From the NCBI GenBank assembly GCA_022562515.1, contig JADFPB010000004.1, positions 1 through 34,019 on the forward strand: DNA of 34,019 nucleotides, read 5' to 3'. Position numbers and translations under genes: made by a program. This stretch comes from Chloroflexota bacterium (GTDB taxonomy: Bacteria > Chloroflexota > Dehalococcoidia > Lucifugimonadales > Lucifugimonadaceae). The notes below the pieces were generated by a model. The model was not told the origin of the DNA and ran no database searches. It saw only the letters and a list, made by a program, of their open reading frames with translations. This document shows positions 9,525 to 17,819 of this stretch, piece after piece; within the stretch, counting starts at the first letter, position 1, and each line of letters opens with the position of its first letter.

Positions 9525-9595
9525 TCCTGCACCTTCTCGGGAATCAGCCGTTCTTGGCCGGGTCAGTGGTTAGTGCCCTCGCGGGGAAAGGTCCT

Positions 9596-9700
9596 ATGGC
9601 AGAGGTAGTCAGCCTCAGGCGGAAAAACGTGCCCGTCCCGCGTTGCCGGCCACGCAGGTTCGGCAGAAGCCGTCGGATTAGCGAAAGACCAGTCGATTAA
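9596..9700 (+). CDS. Small arginine-rich ORF abutting the DUF2007 gene
   Basis: An ATG at 9596 is preceded by a GGAAAGG ribosome site four to five bases upstream and opens a 34-codon frame rich in Arg (11 of 34). Its TAA (9698-9700) touches the ATG of the next gene (9701), so translation could be coupled. The DUF2007 gene itself has only a poor ribosome site, which makes coupling attractive. I recognise no homologue; it could be a true small protein, a translational leader or chance. Confidence 0.35.
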   Translation: MAEVVSLRRKNVPVPRCRPRRFGRSRRISERPVD

Positions 9701-9949
9701 ATGGCTCCAAAAAACTTCATCAGAGTCATGTCAATGTCTGACCCGGCGTCGCTTGCCATCGCGCAGGACATCCTGCGTGACAGCCGGATCCCGTTCATGC
9801 TGTCAGGCGCAGGCGCCGAGAGCGTCTTCTACGGCCCCGGCAACGTCGCCCTGAGCGCCTCGCTCATGGTCGAGGAGCCGTACGTCAGAGAAACGCTGGA
9901 GATTCTCGAGGGTCTGAACGGCGTGATCAAGGCGTCCGATTACGAGTAG
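9701..9949 (+). CDS. DUF2007-domain small protein
   Basis: The 82-residue product fits the DUF2007 family (putative signal-transducing proteins with a ferredoxin-like fold). The segment MSDPASLAIAQDILRDSRIPFMLSG matches the usual 'changing helix then GIP' pattern, and MVEEPYVRETLEILEGL matches the C-terminal helix. The function of the family is not established. Its start directly follows the stop of the small ORF at 9596-9700, and its 3' end overlaps the convergent small membrane-protein gene by 23 bp. Confidence 0.75.
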   Translation: MAPKNFIRVMSMSDPASLAIAQDILRDSRIPFMLSGAGAESVFYGPGNVALSASLMVEEPYVRETLEILEGLNGVIKASDYE

Positions 9950-10142
9950 CGTCCGCTCTCCGCTTTCTCGCCGCCAGGACGATTACCGTCAGCGGCATGG
10001 CGACTATCACTATTCCGATGAGGATCACGATGGTCGCAGCGTCCAGACCAGTCACGTTGTCAATCTGGTGCTTGATTGAGTCCCAGAGATCGGGGTCGAT
10101 CGCCTCGGCGTGGTGTTCGATTGGTCGTAATGGCGAAGACAT
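9927..10142 (-). CDS. Small single-pass membrane protein
   Basis: The 71-residue product has a soluble N-terminal part of about 35 residues, a strongly hydrophobic helix (AATIVILIGIVIVAMPLTVIV) and a basic tail (RKRRADATRNR), which predicts the tail in the cytoplasm. I recognise no family. It begins nine bp after the stop of the MFS transporter gene and is probably cotranscribed with it. The 3' end overlaps the convergent DUF2007 gene by 23 bp. Confidence 0.6.
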   Translation of the reverse strand: MSSPLRPIEHHAEAIDPDLWDSIKHQIDNVTGLDAATIVILIGIVIVAMPLTVIVLAARKRRADATRNRTP

Positions 10143-10151
10143 CGCGCCCGC

Positions 10152-11459
10152 TCAATCACCCTCTGCCGGCGCCGTGATGACCAGGTCTCCCGGTTGCGCG
10201 TAGCGCGCAGAGTACCGCCGCTCCCGGATTGAGAAGCTTATGGCGCCCGCGAATAGCAATGTGACGAACCCGCCCCAGAACGCCAGGTCGTAGGTTCCGA
10301 AGGCGTCGAAGACAAGTCCGAATATCAACACCGCCGCGGCCCCACCCAGTTGATGCGACATCGTGATCAGCCCGGTCAGCGTGCCCAGAGCGCGGACCCC
10401 GTATACGTCCGCCGTGAGGCTGGTCGTGAGCGGCACGGTCGCCAGCCACGAGCCGCCGCCGATCACGGCGAACGTCCACAGCCCTATGTTGGCCGGCAGC
10501 AGGATCAACGACAGGAACGCCACGGCCCGTATCAGATACACGATGCCGAGCAGTGTCTTGCGCTGCATCTTGTCCGAGAGCCAGCCGATGGTGATGACGG
10601 CAATCGCGTTGATGCCGCTCAACAAGCCGAACGCAAGCGCCGCCGTGCCCGGGGAGATCGACTGGTCCTCAGCCCACCGCACGTAGTGCACCGCAATGCT
10701 GGCCGTGGTGATGCCGCACACCAGAAACCCAATGGATAGCTGCCACATTGGCGGCGAGGCAAACGAGTCCCGCCAGTTCTCCGTCGTCAGCGGGCCATGA
10801 GCATCTTCCGCCGCGGCGGCAGCGCTTGCCTCCTCCTCGTCTCCGTCCGGATTCAGGCCCAGATCTTTCGGGTCGCCCCGCACAACCAGCAGGATGACCG
10901 GCAGGCCAAGCAGCAGTATCAGGCCACCCATCACAGCCCAGGAGACCCTCCAGTCGGCCACGATGAGAAGGTACGCGGCAAACGGGACGATCAGCAGGCC
11001 GCCGATAGAGCCGCCCGAGGTGAGGAAGCTGATGGCGGTCCCGCGCTTACGCCTGAACCAGCGCGCAACGATCGTCCCGGTCGTGGTGAACATGATGCCA
11101 CCGGACGCGAACGAGATGATGAACCCGTAAAGGAATATCAACATGAAGACGTTCGTCATGAGACTCATCGCGATCGTCCCGAATCCCATGACGGTCAGGC
11201 TGATGAGAATCACCGGCTTTGCGCCGAAGCGGTCAGCGAAGTTGCCGAAGAATGGCTGCACCAGGCCGTTGACGAGCCAGCCGAGCGCGGCCGCAACGGA
11301 GATCATGGTGAGCGACGTGTCGAATTCTTCTTCCCACGTCCTGACGAACACGCCGAACCCTTGCCTGGAACCGACCGCAAGGAATGTCATGAAAAATAGC
11401 GCCGCGACTACGTACCAGCCGTAGTACGCCGACGTGACCGATCTATATATGCCTCTCAT
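10152..11459 (-). CDS. MFS transporter (oxalate/formate or monocarboxylate antiporter-like)
   Basis: A 435-residue protein with about twelve hydrophobic segments. The first loop carries NFADRFGAKP, the MFS loop 2-3 signature, and the repeat half has GWLSDKMQRKTLL. The N-terminal arrangement (YYGWYVVAALFFMTFLAVGSRQGFGVF) resembles the OFA/monocarboxylate branch of the family. A charged acidic loop (GDEEEASAAAAAEDA, near 210) separates the two six-helix halves. It probably moves a small organic acid, which fits the keto acid and sugar-acid enzymes encoded nearby, but the substrate cannot be deduced. No clear ribosome site precedes the ATG at 11459. Confidence 0.85.
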   Translation of the reverse strand: MRGIYRSVTSAYYGWYVVAALFFMTFLAVGSRQGFGVFVRTWEEEFDTSLTMISVAAALGWLVNGLVQPFFGNFADRFGAKPVILISLTVMGFGTIAMSLMTNVFMLIFLYGFIISFASGGIMFTTTGTIVARWFRRKRGTAISFLTSGGSIGGLLIVPFAAYLLIVADWRVSWAVMGGLILLLGLPVILLVVRGDPKDLGLNPDGDEEEASAAAAAEDAHGPLTTENWRDSFASPPMWQLSIGFLVCGITTASIAVHYVRWAEDQSISPGTAALAFGLLSGINAIAVITIGWLSDKMQRKTLLGIVYLIRAVAFLSLILLPANIGLWTFAVIGGGSWLATVPLTTSLTADVYGVRALGTLTGLITMSHQLGGAAAVLIFGLVFDAFGTYDLAFWGGFVTLLFAGAISFSIRERRYSARYAQPGDLVITAPAEGD

Positions 11460-11496
11460 TCTGGTGCGTCAGGTTACTACCGTGGGACAAAGAAAG

Positions 11497-11518
11497 CGGC
11501 CCGGAAAATTCCGGGCCG
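11497..11518 (-). terminator. Intrinsic terminator of the ECF sigma/VWA operon
   Basis: CGGCCCGGAA pairs with TTCCGGGCCG around a two-base centre. On the minus strand it is followed by CTTTCTTTG. It lies about 35 bp beyond the VWA gene stop. Confidence 0.75.
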
Positions 11519-11553
11519 GTTCCTGTTCGCTGATAGTGAATCAGGTCTGTGGC

Positions 11554-13635
11554 TTACTCGCCGGAGGGCACATACCCGGTCACGCCCAGGGAGCGTGCGA
11601 TCCGCATCAAACCCAGCAGTTCTGTGGCTTTGGCATTCTCGACAGAGCTCCCGCTCAATGTCGCCTCCAGCGATTCGATCAACTCATCGAGTTGCACGTC
11701 CGTTGCGAACGGGCTCTCGCGAAGTATCTCGGCGAACATGGCTGCAACCACGGCCGTTCGGTATGCGGGCGAGGTTTCCCGTAATAGACGTGCCGTCTGC
11801 GCCAGTTGAATCGGCGACGAGATTTCGGTGACTTCCCCGGAATCGGGGTCGGCAAATCGGACACGCACTGTGCCAAGACTGGCTTCGGGGGAATCGGTCA
11901 GCCTCAGTTCGTAGATGGCGGTGACCGTGTGTCCTGCGCCGACTTCGCCTGCGTCCACCGAGTCGTCCCTGAACTCCTCCGTCGTGAGCGCCCGGTTCTC
12001 GTAGCCGACAAGGCGATACATCTCGACGGATGCGGGATTGAACTCGACCTGGATCTTCGCATCGGAGGCGATCACCTCAAGCAGACCGGTCAGGCCATCG
12101 CCGAACAGCCGTGCCGCCTCCGCGTCGGTGTCGATGTAGGCGTAGTTGCCGTCACCGTGGTTGGCAAGCCGTTCCATCAGCACGTCGTTGAAGTTATCCA
12201 GCCCAACGCCGATGGTCGATAGCGTTATCCCGTTCTGGGCCGTCTCCTTGATCTCCCGAAGCAACACGTCCGGGTCGGTCTCCCCAACGTTCGCGACGCC
12301 GTCCGAGACCAGGATGACCCTGTTTATCTTTCCTTCTTCAAAAGCCCTGTCGACCATCTCGTAGCCCAGCAGCAACCCGGCCTCGGCGTTCGTCGAGCCA
12401 CGTGCGATCAGAGAATTGACCACCGCCTTCACCGCCTCCTTGTCCGTGGTCGGGTCGAGCAGCTTGCGGGCCGTCGAGCCGTACTCGACGATGCCGATGC
12501 GGTCGCCGGGCCTCAGGTTGTCGACGAGCAGCGTGATGCTTCGTTTCACCAGCTCCAGCCGGTTGTCCCGGCCCATGCTGCCCGAGGTGTCGATCACGAA
12601 GGCGATCACCGCCTCGCGACGGTCATCGAGCGCGATGTCCTGGCCGCTGATGCCAACCCGAAGCAGCGTCCGGCCATCATCGTGGTAGGGCGATACAGCG
12701 CCGTCTACGTTGATATCGAACGTGCCCGTCGCGTCTGGATAGTCCTGATCGAAGAAGTTCACGAACTCTTCTACCCGAATCGCGTCGACGGGCGGCACCT
12801 GTCCCTGGTTGAGCCACGCTCGAGCGATCGTGTATGACGCCGTGTCGACATCCATGGCAAATGTTGAAAACGGCTCTGTCGCGGCGGAGACGAACGGATT
12901 CACGCCGTAATTCTCGAAGAACGTGGACTGGAAACCGCCGGGCAGTTCGATACCGCTCAGGTCCAATTCACCGGCCACCGCCTGCGCAACGAGGACATCC
13001 CACTGGTTCTGGGATATCCCGTAACCTGTCGATGCAAGGGCGAATTGCTCTACGAGAGCCTCCGCCTCCGCCTGGGTTAGCGTTCCGCCACTCGCCGGCG
13101 CGGGAGTCGCGGTGGCCCCCGCGAATGAAGCCGCCGGCGCGGGCGTCGCCGCTGGAAGCGCACTTAACTGCCGTTCAACAATGACCGTCTGGACCACTAC
13201 TCCATTTGCTGTCACGAGCGCCGCGTTCGCCGGCGCCGTCGTAGCCGCGGGCGCAGCAGTGGCGGCTGGAGCGGCGGTGGCGCCTGGCACGCTTGGCGCT
13301 CCCGGCGCGCCTGGCACGCCAGGCCGGCCTACCCTGCCATCTTCGCCCACTAATCCGCTGAGCGCGATGCGTGAATCACCAGAGTCACCCAGTCGCAAAG
13401 CAGTCGCCGCGCCAACCGCGACGATCAGCACGGTTGCTGCGCCCGCGAGTGCGATCTTCAGCCCCGGCCGGTTGGCCAGGCTGAAGCGCGACCACCACCG
13501 AGGCTGAGCCTGTGCGGGAAGTTGGCCCTGAATGCGGGCGAATAGATCAGCCGGCGCTTTTAGCGACTCGCGCTCAGCGTCAAAGAAATCGTTCAGCTTT
13601 CGTTCGATATTGGAAAAGTCTTGATTTTGAGTCAT
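11554..13635 (-). CDS. Membrane-anchored YfbK-like VWA protein with probable anti-sigma N-terminus
   Basis: The 693-residue protein starts with about 55 cytoplasmic, charged residues and one membrane helix (about 60-80). Next come a short collagen-like tract of eight G-X-Y triplets (97-120, one Gly replaced by Ser) and Ala/Pro/Thr-rich linkers (to about 182). A YfbK-type domain follows (NPFVSAATEPFSTFAMDVDTAS near 246), then a VWA domain with an intact MIDAS DTSGSM (Asp349, Ser351, Ser353), and a C-terminal DUF3520-like part. It lies five bp after an ECF sigma gene, so the cytoplasmic tail may bind that sigma. The large outer part could sense surface or adhesive ligands through metal-dependent binding. 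GAGGAG precedes the ATG, overlapping the end of the sigma gene. Confidence 0.85.
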   Translation of the reverse strand: MTQNQDFSNIERKLNDFFDAERESLKAPADLFARIQGQLPAQAQPRWWSRFSLANRPGLKIALAGAATVLIVAVGAATALRLGDSGDSRIALSGLVGEDGRVGRPGVPGAPGAPSVPGATAAPAATAAPAATTAPANAALVTANGVVVQTVIVERQLSALPAATPAPAASFAGATATPAPASGGTLTQAEAEALVEQFALASTGYGISQNQWDVLVAQAVAGELDLSGIELPGGFQSTFFENYGVNPFVSAATEPFSTFAMDVDTASYTIARAWLNQGQVPPVDAIRVEEFVNFFDQDYPDATGTFDINVDGAVSPYHDDGRTLLRVGISGQDIALDDRREAVIAFVIDTSGSMGRDNRLELVKRSITLLVDNLRPGDRIGIVEYGSTARKLLDPTTDKEAVKAVVNSLIARGSTNAEAGLLLGYEMVDRAFEEGKINRVILVSDGVANVGETDPDVLLREIKETAQNGITLSTIGVGLDNFNDVLMERLANHGDGNYAYIDTDAEAARLFGDGLTGLLEVIASDAKIQVEFNPASVEMYRLVGYENRALTTEEFRDDSVDAGEVGAGHTVTAIYELRLTDSPEASLGTVRVRFADPDSGEVTEISSPIQLAQTARLLRETSPAYRTAVVAAMFAEILRESPFATDVQLDELIESLEATLSGSSVENAKATELLGLMRIARSLGVTGYVPSGE

Positions 13636-13640
13636 GTCTC

Positions 13641-14204
13641 TTAGCGCTCCTCGGTAATGAGGGTGGCGGGTTTGGGCGATGTTTCGAGTACGTCTCTAAG
13701 TTGGCGCAGGGCGCGGTGCAGGCGGGACTTCACCGTCCCCTCACGCCAGCCGAGCGTCTCCGCGATCTCCGGTATCGTCATGCCGGCGTAGAACCGCAGG
13801 ACAACCGCCTGCCGCGGCTCAAATGGAAGTTGCAACAGGGCCGCCCTGATGCGCTCGGCCTCTTCCGCCGATATGACCGTCTGGATGGCGCTTTCGGGTT
13901 CCACGAGCTCGTTGTATGAAGCGTCCATCTCAACCTCATCAACCCGCTTGCGGCGTCTGTCGCTAATCACCCGGTTCACAAGAATTCGCATCAGCCACGC
14001 CTTCAGGTTGCTTCCGGCTCGGAAGCCGGGGATGCCCTTCCAGGCCAGCATTAATGCGTCTTGAACCAGGTCTTCGGCCAGCGCGCGGTCATGAGTCATC
14101 AACACGGCGGTGCCGTACATGACGTCGCCATAGCGCTCGACTATGACCTGGAATGCCGACTCGTGGCCTTCCTGGCAGAGTCGGACTGCCTGTGTTTCGT
14201 CCAC
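13641..14204 (-). CDS. ECF-type RNA polymerase sigma factor
   Basis: At 187 residues this has only sigma regions 2 and 4, as expected of the extracytoplasmic function group. Region 2 includes MTHDRALAEDLVQDALMLAWKGIPGFRAGSNLKAWLMRILVNRVISDRRRK; the basic end is region 2.4. Region 4 is PFEPRQAVVLRFYAGMTIPEIAETLGWREGTVKSRLHRALRQLR with the HTH. The start is GTG at 14204 preceded by GAGGGGG. It is translationally coupled to the VWA protein gene, its likely membrane-bound regulator. No convincing ECF promoter (GGAAC-like) was found upstream, so autoregulation is not shown. Confidence 0.93.
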   Translation of the reverse strand: MDETQAVRLCQEGHESAFQVIVERYGDVMYGTAVLMTHDRALAEDLVQDALMLAWKGIPGFRAGSNLKAWLMRILVNRVISDRRRKRVDEVEMDASYNELVEPESAIQTVISAEEAERIRAALLQLPFEPRQAVVLRFYAGMTIPEIAETLGWREGTVKSRLHRALRQLRDVLETSPKPATLITEER

Positions 14205-14400
14205 GTCGTCCCCCTCTTCACGCCTGGGTGACTATGGGCCTGTCTGTCCTCGACCGGCTTCGGCTGCCTCACTGGAAATCGACTGGGGGAGTCGGCCGGT
14301 CTCACAGAAGAAAACGCACGCTGTCGCGAAAACGTTCCCGGCCCAACTGGCGGAGCCGATTGAGGGGCGCGAAATTCTGGAGCCAGACGTGGGCCGCCGC

Positions 14401-15285
14401 CTATAGCGTGGTGATCGGCCGTGCCTGCAGCAAGAACAGGTCCGCGCCATGAAAGGCGAATTCGGCATCCACGGGCCAGCCAAGCTGTTCTTCGAGTGCG
14501 GTCGCCATTTTGGCCGCTTCGATCACCTGCTCCGGACTCGCCGATGGCGCCGACCGCATGATGCGGGGGACGTCCACTTCTTTCGTGCCGTCGGGCGTAG
14601 AGACGGTCATCAGCATCTTCTCGGCGATGGTCTCGGACGTGATCTTGAAATCGCCCTTGCTGACGATGAACGTATCCGGCGTGACCATGCCGCCGACAAT
14701 GCTCTCGCCGAGGCCCCAGCTCATGTTGATCATCACTTCGTCCCGATTGCCGGTGATGGGATTGGCGCTGAACACGATGCCGGAAGTATCGGACGCCACA
14801 AGGTGCTGCACCAGCACCGCCATGCGGGCGCCGTCCAGTGCGATGCCGGCAGACTCCCTGTATGCGATCGCCTCAGGGTTTTGCAGGGAGTTCCAGCACT
14901 TGACGATGGCGGCCGATACGGCGTCTTCGCCGGTGATGTTCAGGTAGGTATCGTGCTGGCCCGCAAATGACGCCCCGGCGGAGTCCTCGTCGGTCGCCGA
15001 TGACCGAACCGCCACGGCGGGCGTCTCCTCTCCCACTGTTTCACCCAGTTGCCGGTACGCATTCGCCACGTGCTCTTTGAAATCGTCCGGTACATTCTCG
15101 ATGTCGGTCTTACCGGATTGCTTCAGACGGCCCGGCTCACTCCACCGGCTGAAGGCTTCTACCGAAAGCGCGAAGCCGCACGGAACTTTAAAATCGGCAG
15201 CGATCTGAGAGATGTTGGCGGCCTTGGCGCCCACCTGTTCCGCGTCGTGGCAATCCTGGTCGCCCAGCCAAACGATTTCTCTCAC
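14401..15285 (-). CDS. Stand-alone PEP synthase/PPDK ATP-grasp domain
   Basis: The 294 residues correspond to the N-terminal PPDK_N ATP-grasp domain of PEP synthase, pyruvate phosphate dikinase and rifampin phosphotransferase. Diagnostic segments are GAKAANISQIA near the start, AVRSSATDEDSAGASFAGQ, SGIVFSANPITGNRDEV and the terminal LFLLQARPITTL. It stops exactly at the domain border: the swivelling phosphohistidine domain and the C-terminal PEP/pyruvate-binding barrel are absent and are not in the adjacent DNA. It may work with separately encoded partners or phosphorylate another acceptor. The start is GTG at 15285 with GGGGAG upstream. It follows the amidohydrolase pair by 40 bp on the same strand and may share their transcript. 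Confidence 0.85.
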   Translation of the reverse strand: MREIVWLGDQDCHDAEQVGAKAANISQIAADFKVPCGFALSVEAFSRWSEPGRLKQSGKTDIENVPDDFKEHVANAYRQLGETVGEETPAVAVRSSATDEDSAGASFAGQHDTYLNITGEDAVSAAIVKCWNSLQNPEAIAYRESAGIALDGARMAVLVQHLVASDTSGIVFSANPITGNRDEVMINMSWGLGESIVGGMVTPDTFIVSKGDFKITSETIAEKMLMTVSTPDGTKEVDVPRIMRSAPSASPEQVIEAAKMATALEEQLGWPVDAEFAFHGADLFLLQARPITTL

Positions 15286-15325
15286 GGCGCACTCCCCGGT
15301 GAAAGTAGCGAATGAAACTAGCGAA

Positions 15326-16210
15326 TCAACCGACGCCGAGTATAGCCGCCGCGTCGCGGTTGATGATCTCCTCGATGACCCGCTCTGGAATTTCCGGCAG
15401 ACCGTGGTCGACAGCGAACTTGCACACAGCTCTTATGCCGGACATGCTCTCATCCGGCGTCGCAACTGGCCAGTCCGTTGCGAAGAATATCTTGTCCGTC
15501 ACGCCCCACTCATGGAAGATCCGCATGCCGTTCCAGAATGACCACGGCCGGTAAAACTGGGCGGATATGTCTGCATATACGTTCGGGTGCTTGCGGACGA
15601 CCGATAGGGCATCGACATGCCAGGGATGGCCCATGTGCGCCAGGACCATCTTCAAGCGTGGGAACGAGGCCGCAACCCTGTCGAACGTCAGGGGGTGTGC
15701 GTACTCCAGCGGCGCGTCGGCCTTGGGCGACGTTCCCATATGCCACACGATGGGTATGCCGTCATGCTCCAGCCGTGCGAATAGACGGTACGCCTCGGGC
15801 CCGTTCGGGTCGAAATCCTGATAATTCGCGCCCATCTTTATGCCCCGGCAGCCAAGATCTCCAACCGCGCGGTCATATTCATCATTTACGTCCGCTGCCA
15901 GAGGGTGCAGCGACATGAACGGGATGATCTTGTCAGGCGCGGCCTTCGCGACCGCCGATGCCACATCGTTGTGATTGAAGTGCGCGGGCCATCCGGCAAT
16001 CCGGTTGCGGCGCTCATCACCGGCCCACGGGCGCGGCGCGATGCCGAACAAGAAGGCCTTATCGACCGGCTCCATGGCTTCCAAGTACTCCGCCACCGTT
16101 TGCGTGAAGCGGACCGGTGTGCCAGACCGGTGGACAGACATCGCTATCTCGTCGGATGCAGGCACCGAATCCGGATGGGACGGCAGGTGTGTGTGAACGT
16201 CTACGATCAT
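15326..16210 (-). CDS. Amidohydrolase-2 family metal-dependent hydrolase, copy A
   Basis: The 294-residue TIM-barrel belongs to the amidohydrolase_2 (ACMSD-like) group. Metal-binding HTHLP is at residues 6-10, a central His lies in VWHMGTSP, another in LAHMGHPWHVD, and the late Asp in FFATDWPVATPD. Enzymes of this type hydrolyse lactones or decarboxylate aromatic acids; the substrate here is unknown. It begins four bases after the stop of its paralogue, copy B, and the two are similar through their whole length, so they arose by tandem duplication. The ATG at 16210 has GGGTAG upstream, partly within the stop of copy B. Confidence 0.88.
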   Translation of the reverse strand: MIVDVHTHLPSHPDSVPASDEIAMSVHRSGTPVRFTQTVAEYLEAMEPVDKAFLFGIAPRPWAGDERRNRIAGWPAHFNHNDVASAVAKAAPDKIIPFMSLHPLAADVNDEYDRAVGDLGCRGIKMGANYQDFDPNGPEAYRLFARLEHDGIPIVWHMGTSPKADAPLEYAHPLTFDRVAASFPRLKMVLAHMGHPWHVDALSVVRKHPNVYADISAQFYRPWSFWNGMRIFHEWGVTDKIFFATDWPVATPDESMSGIRAVCKFAVDHGLPEIPERVIEEIINRDAAAILGVG

Positions 16211-16214
16211 GCCG

Positions 16215-17099
16215 CTACCCGACGCCCAGTATGTCCAGGGCGTCGCGATTGATTATTCCTTCGATCTCGTCTTCCGGGATGCCGGGCAGATTGTGCTCCG
16301 TCGCGAACTTGTTCAGGCCGCGTAGATGATCGATGTTGTCCTGCGGCTGCGTGACCGGCCAGTCCGAGGCAAAGAGGATCTTCCCCGTGACACCCCACTC
16401 GTGGAAAAGCCGCATACCGTTCCAGAACGACCACGGCCGGTAAAACTGCGCCGAAACATCGGCCCAGACGTTGGGATGCTTGCGAACGATCGAGAGGCAG
16501 TCTGTTTGCCACGGGTGGCCAAGGTGCGCCACAACTATCTTCAGGCGCGGGAACGCCATCGCTATGCGGTCGGTCGTCAGCGGGTGCGCATACGTCAACG
16601 GCGCGTCCCCAAACGGCGATGTGCCCTGGTGAAACACGATGGGCAATCCGTCGTGTTCCAACCGGGCAAACAGTCGAAAGGCTTCCGGGCCAAGTGGGTC
16701 GAAATCCTGGTAGTTGGGACCAAGCTTTATGCCCCTGCAGCCCAGATCTCCCACCGCACGGTCATATTCCTCGTTCACTTTCGGATCAAGGGGATGAAGC
16801 GACATGAACGGGATGACCTTGCCGGGCGCGTGGGACGCCACCTCGGCCGCCACGTCGTTCTGGTTCAACGGTGGCGGCCAGTCGTCCGATTGCTCCATCG
16901 GATTCCAGTCTTTCCAGGGCCGGGAGGCGATGCCGAACAGGAACGCCTTGTCCAGCGGCTCTATGACGCGAAGGTAATCGTCGATGGTGTTCGTCATCTG
17001 CACCGTCTCGCCGGAGCGCATCGTAGTATCGATGCGCATCTCACCAGGCGGTATCGAATCACGATGGCTCGGGAGATGCGTGTGTACGTCAACGATCAT
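16215..17099 (-). CDS. Amidohydrolase-2 family metal-dependent hydrolase, copy B
   Basis: Also 294 residues and collinear with copy A: HTHLPSHRDS at the N-terminus, VFHQGTSPFGDAPLTYAHPLT, VAHLGHPWQTD and LFASDWPVTQPQ. The frame is open to 17216, but homology with copy A starts exactly at MIVDVHTHLPSH, and a GGAG site precedes the ATG at 17099. Differences are concentrated in residues 10-70, where B has an extra WNPMEQSDD-type segment, suggesting changed substrate specificity after duplication. This is the first gene of a likely B-A-PPDK_N transcript. Confidence 0.88.
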   Translation of the reverse strand: MIVDVHTHLPSHRDSIPPGEMRIDTTMRSGETVQMTNTIDDYLRVIEPLDKAFLFGIASRPWKDWNPMEQSDDWPPPLNQNDVAAEVASHAPGKVIPFMSLHPLDPKVNEEYDRAVGDLGCRGIKLGPNYQDFDPLGPEAFRLFARLEHDGLPIVFHQGTSPFGDAPLTYAHPLTTDRIAMAFPRLKIVVAHLGHPWQTDCLSIVRKHPNVWADVSAQFYRPWSFWNGMRLFHEWGVTGKILFASDWPVTQPQDNIDHLRGLNKFATEHNLPGIPEDEIEGIINRDALDILGVG

Positions 17100-17221
17100 C
17101 CGATGGCACTCCGTTCGCAGGTCAGCGCAGGCGGCAAAAAGCGCTCGGCGACGTATCTTATTCGCTCGTGAGCCGGGGCGGTAGATCGCGGCAGGGTGTC
17201 CGAATCGCGGGGACAAGAAAA

Positions 17222-17240
17222 GCCGCCCTCGCCGGGCGGC
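17222..17240 (-). terminator. Intrinsic terminator after the response regulator gene
   Basis: Seven-bp stem GCCGCCC/GGGCGGC with a five-base loop, followed on the minus strand by TTTTCTTG. It lies 31 bp after the response regulator stop. Confidence 0.85.
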
Positions 17241-17271
17241 CTATTGCCAGATATTAGATATTGCGGAAACT

Positions 17272-17646
17272 CTACGCTGCAGCCGTCATGGCTCCACCAA
17301 GAATGGCGCGCAGGCTGCCCAGGCTGAGCTCGCGTTTCGGAATGAAACCCACCGCTCCCATGTCTAACGCAAGGCGTTGATACTCTGGCTCGGACCGCAT
17401 GCTGGTGATCACCACGCAGGCGTCCGGATCCCCCTTGAGAATCTCCCTGGTCGCCTCCAGCCCGTTCATCCGGGCCATCTGCACATCCATCAGGACCAGG
17501 TCAGGGTTGAGCTCCGGGTAAGCGTTAACAGCGTCGAGGCCATCTTCGGCCTCTGCTACTACCTCAAAGTCATTGGAACCGGAGAACATGCTTCTTACGA
17601 CGTCTCTGAACAGTTCCTGATCGTCTACGAGAAGGACTCTCAGCAT
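17272..17646 (-). CDS. Receiver-only response regulator
   Basis: A 124-residue CheY-like receiver domain: acidic pair Asp8/Asp9 (LLVDDQE), phosphoacceptor Asp54 (LVLMDVQM), Thr81/Ser82 and Lys104 (FIPKRE). The sequence is of the NarL-type receiver kind but there is no LuxR-type HTH; the gene ends about where the linker would begin, and the DNA after it is a terminator, so the missing domain has not simply slipped frame nearby. It is 173 bp downstream of a NarX-type histidine kinase gene, its probable partner. Output must be through protein contacts or another regulator. A GGTGAG lies just before the ATG. Confidence 0.9.
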   Translation of the reverse strand: MLRVLLVDDQELFRDVVRSMFSGSNDFEVVAEAEDGLDAVNAYPELNPDLVLMDVQMARMNGLEATREILKGDPDACVVITSMRSEPEYQRLALDMGAVGFIPKRELSLGSLRAILGGAMTAAA

Positions 17647-17819
17647 TACTCACCGTGGGGGTGCCGTGGAAATCTAGTGACTTCAACATAGCCTCCCAGG
17701 CTCAGCGCCAAAAGCGAGTTATCACTACTGGATGTGGGAGCCTGCGCATAGCACTCATGCGAAACAGGGACGCGTGGCTTGTCCGACGCGAGTTGCGGAG
17801 ACGCTCTACTGCCTCACCG

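Noticed and set aside
16326-17171. Plus-strand frame of about 280 codons antisense to amidohydrolase copy B
   Set aside because: It mirrors the codon pattern of the amidohydrolase; similar antisense frames occur opposite copy A. No homology and no ribosome site.
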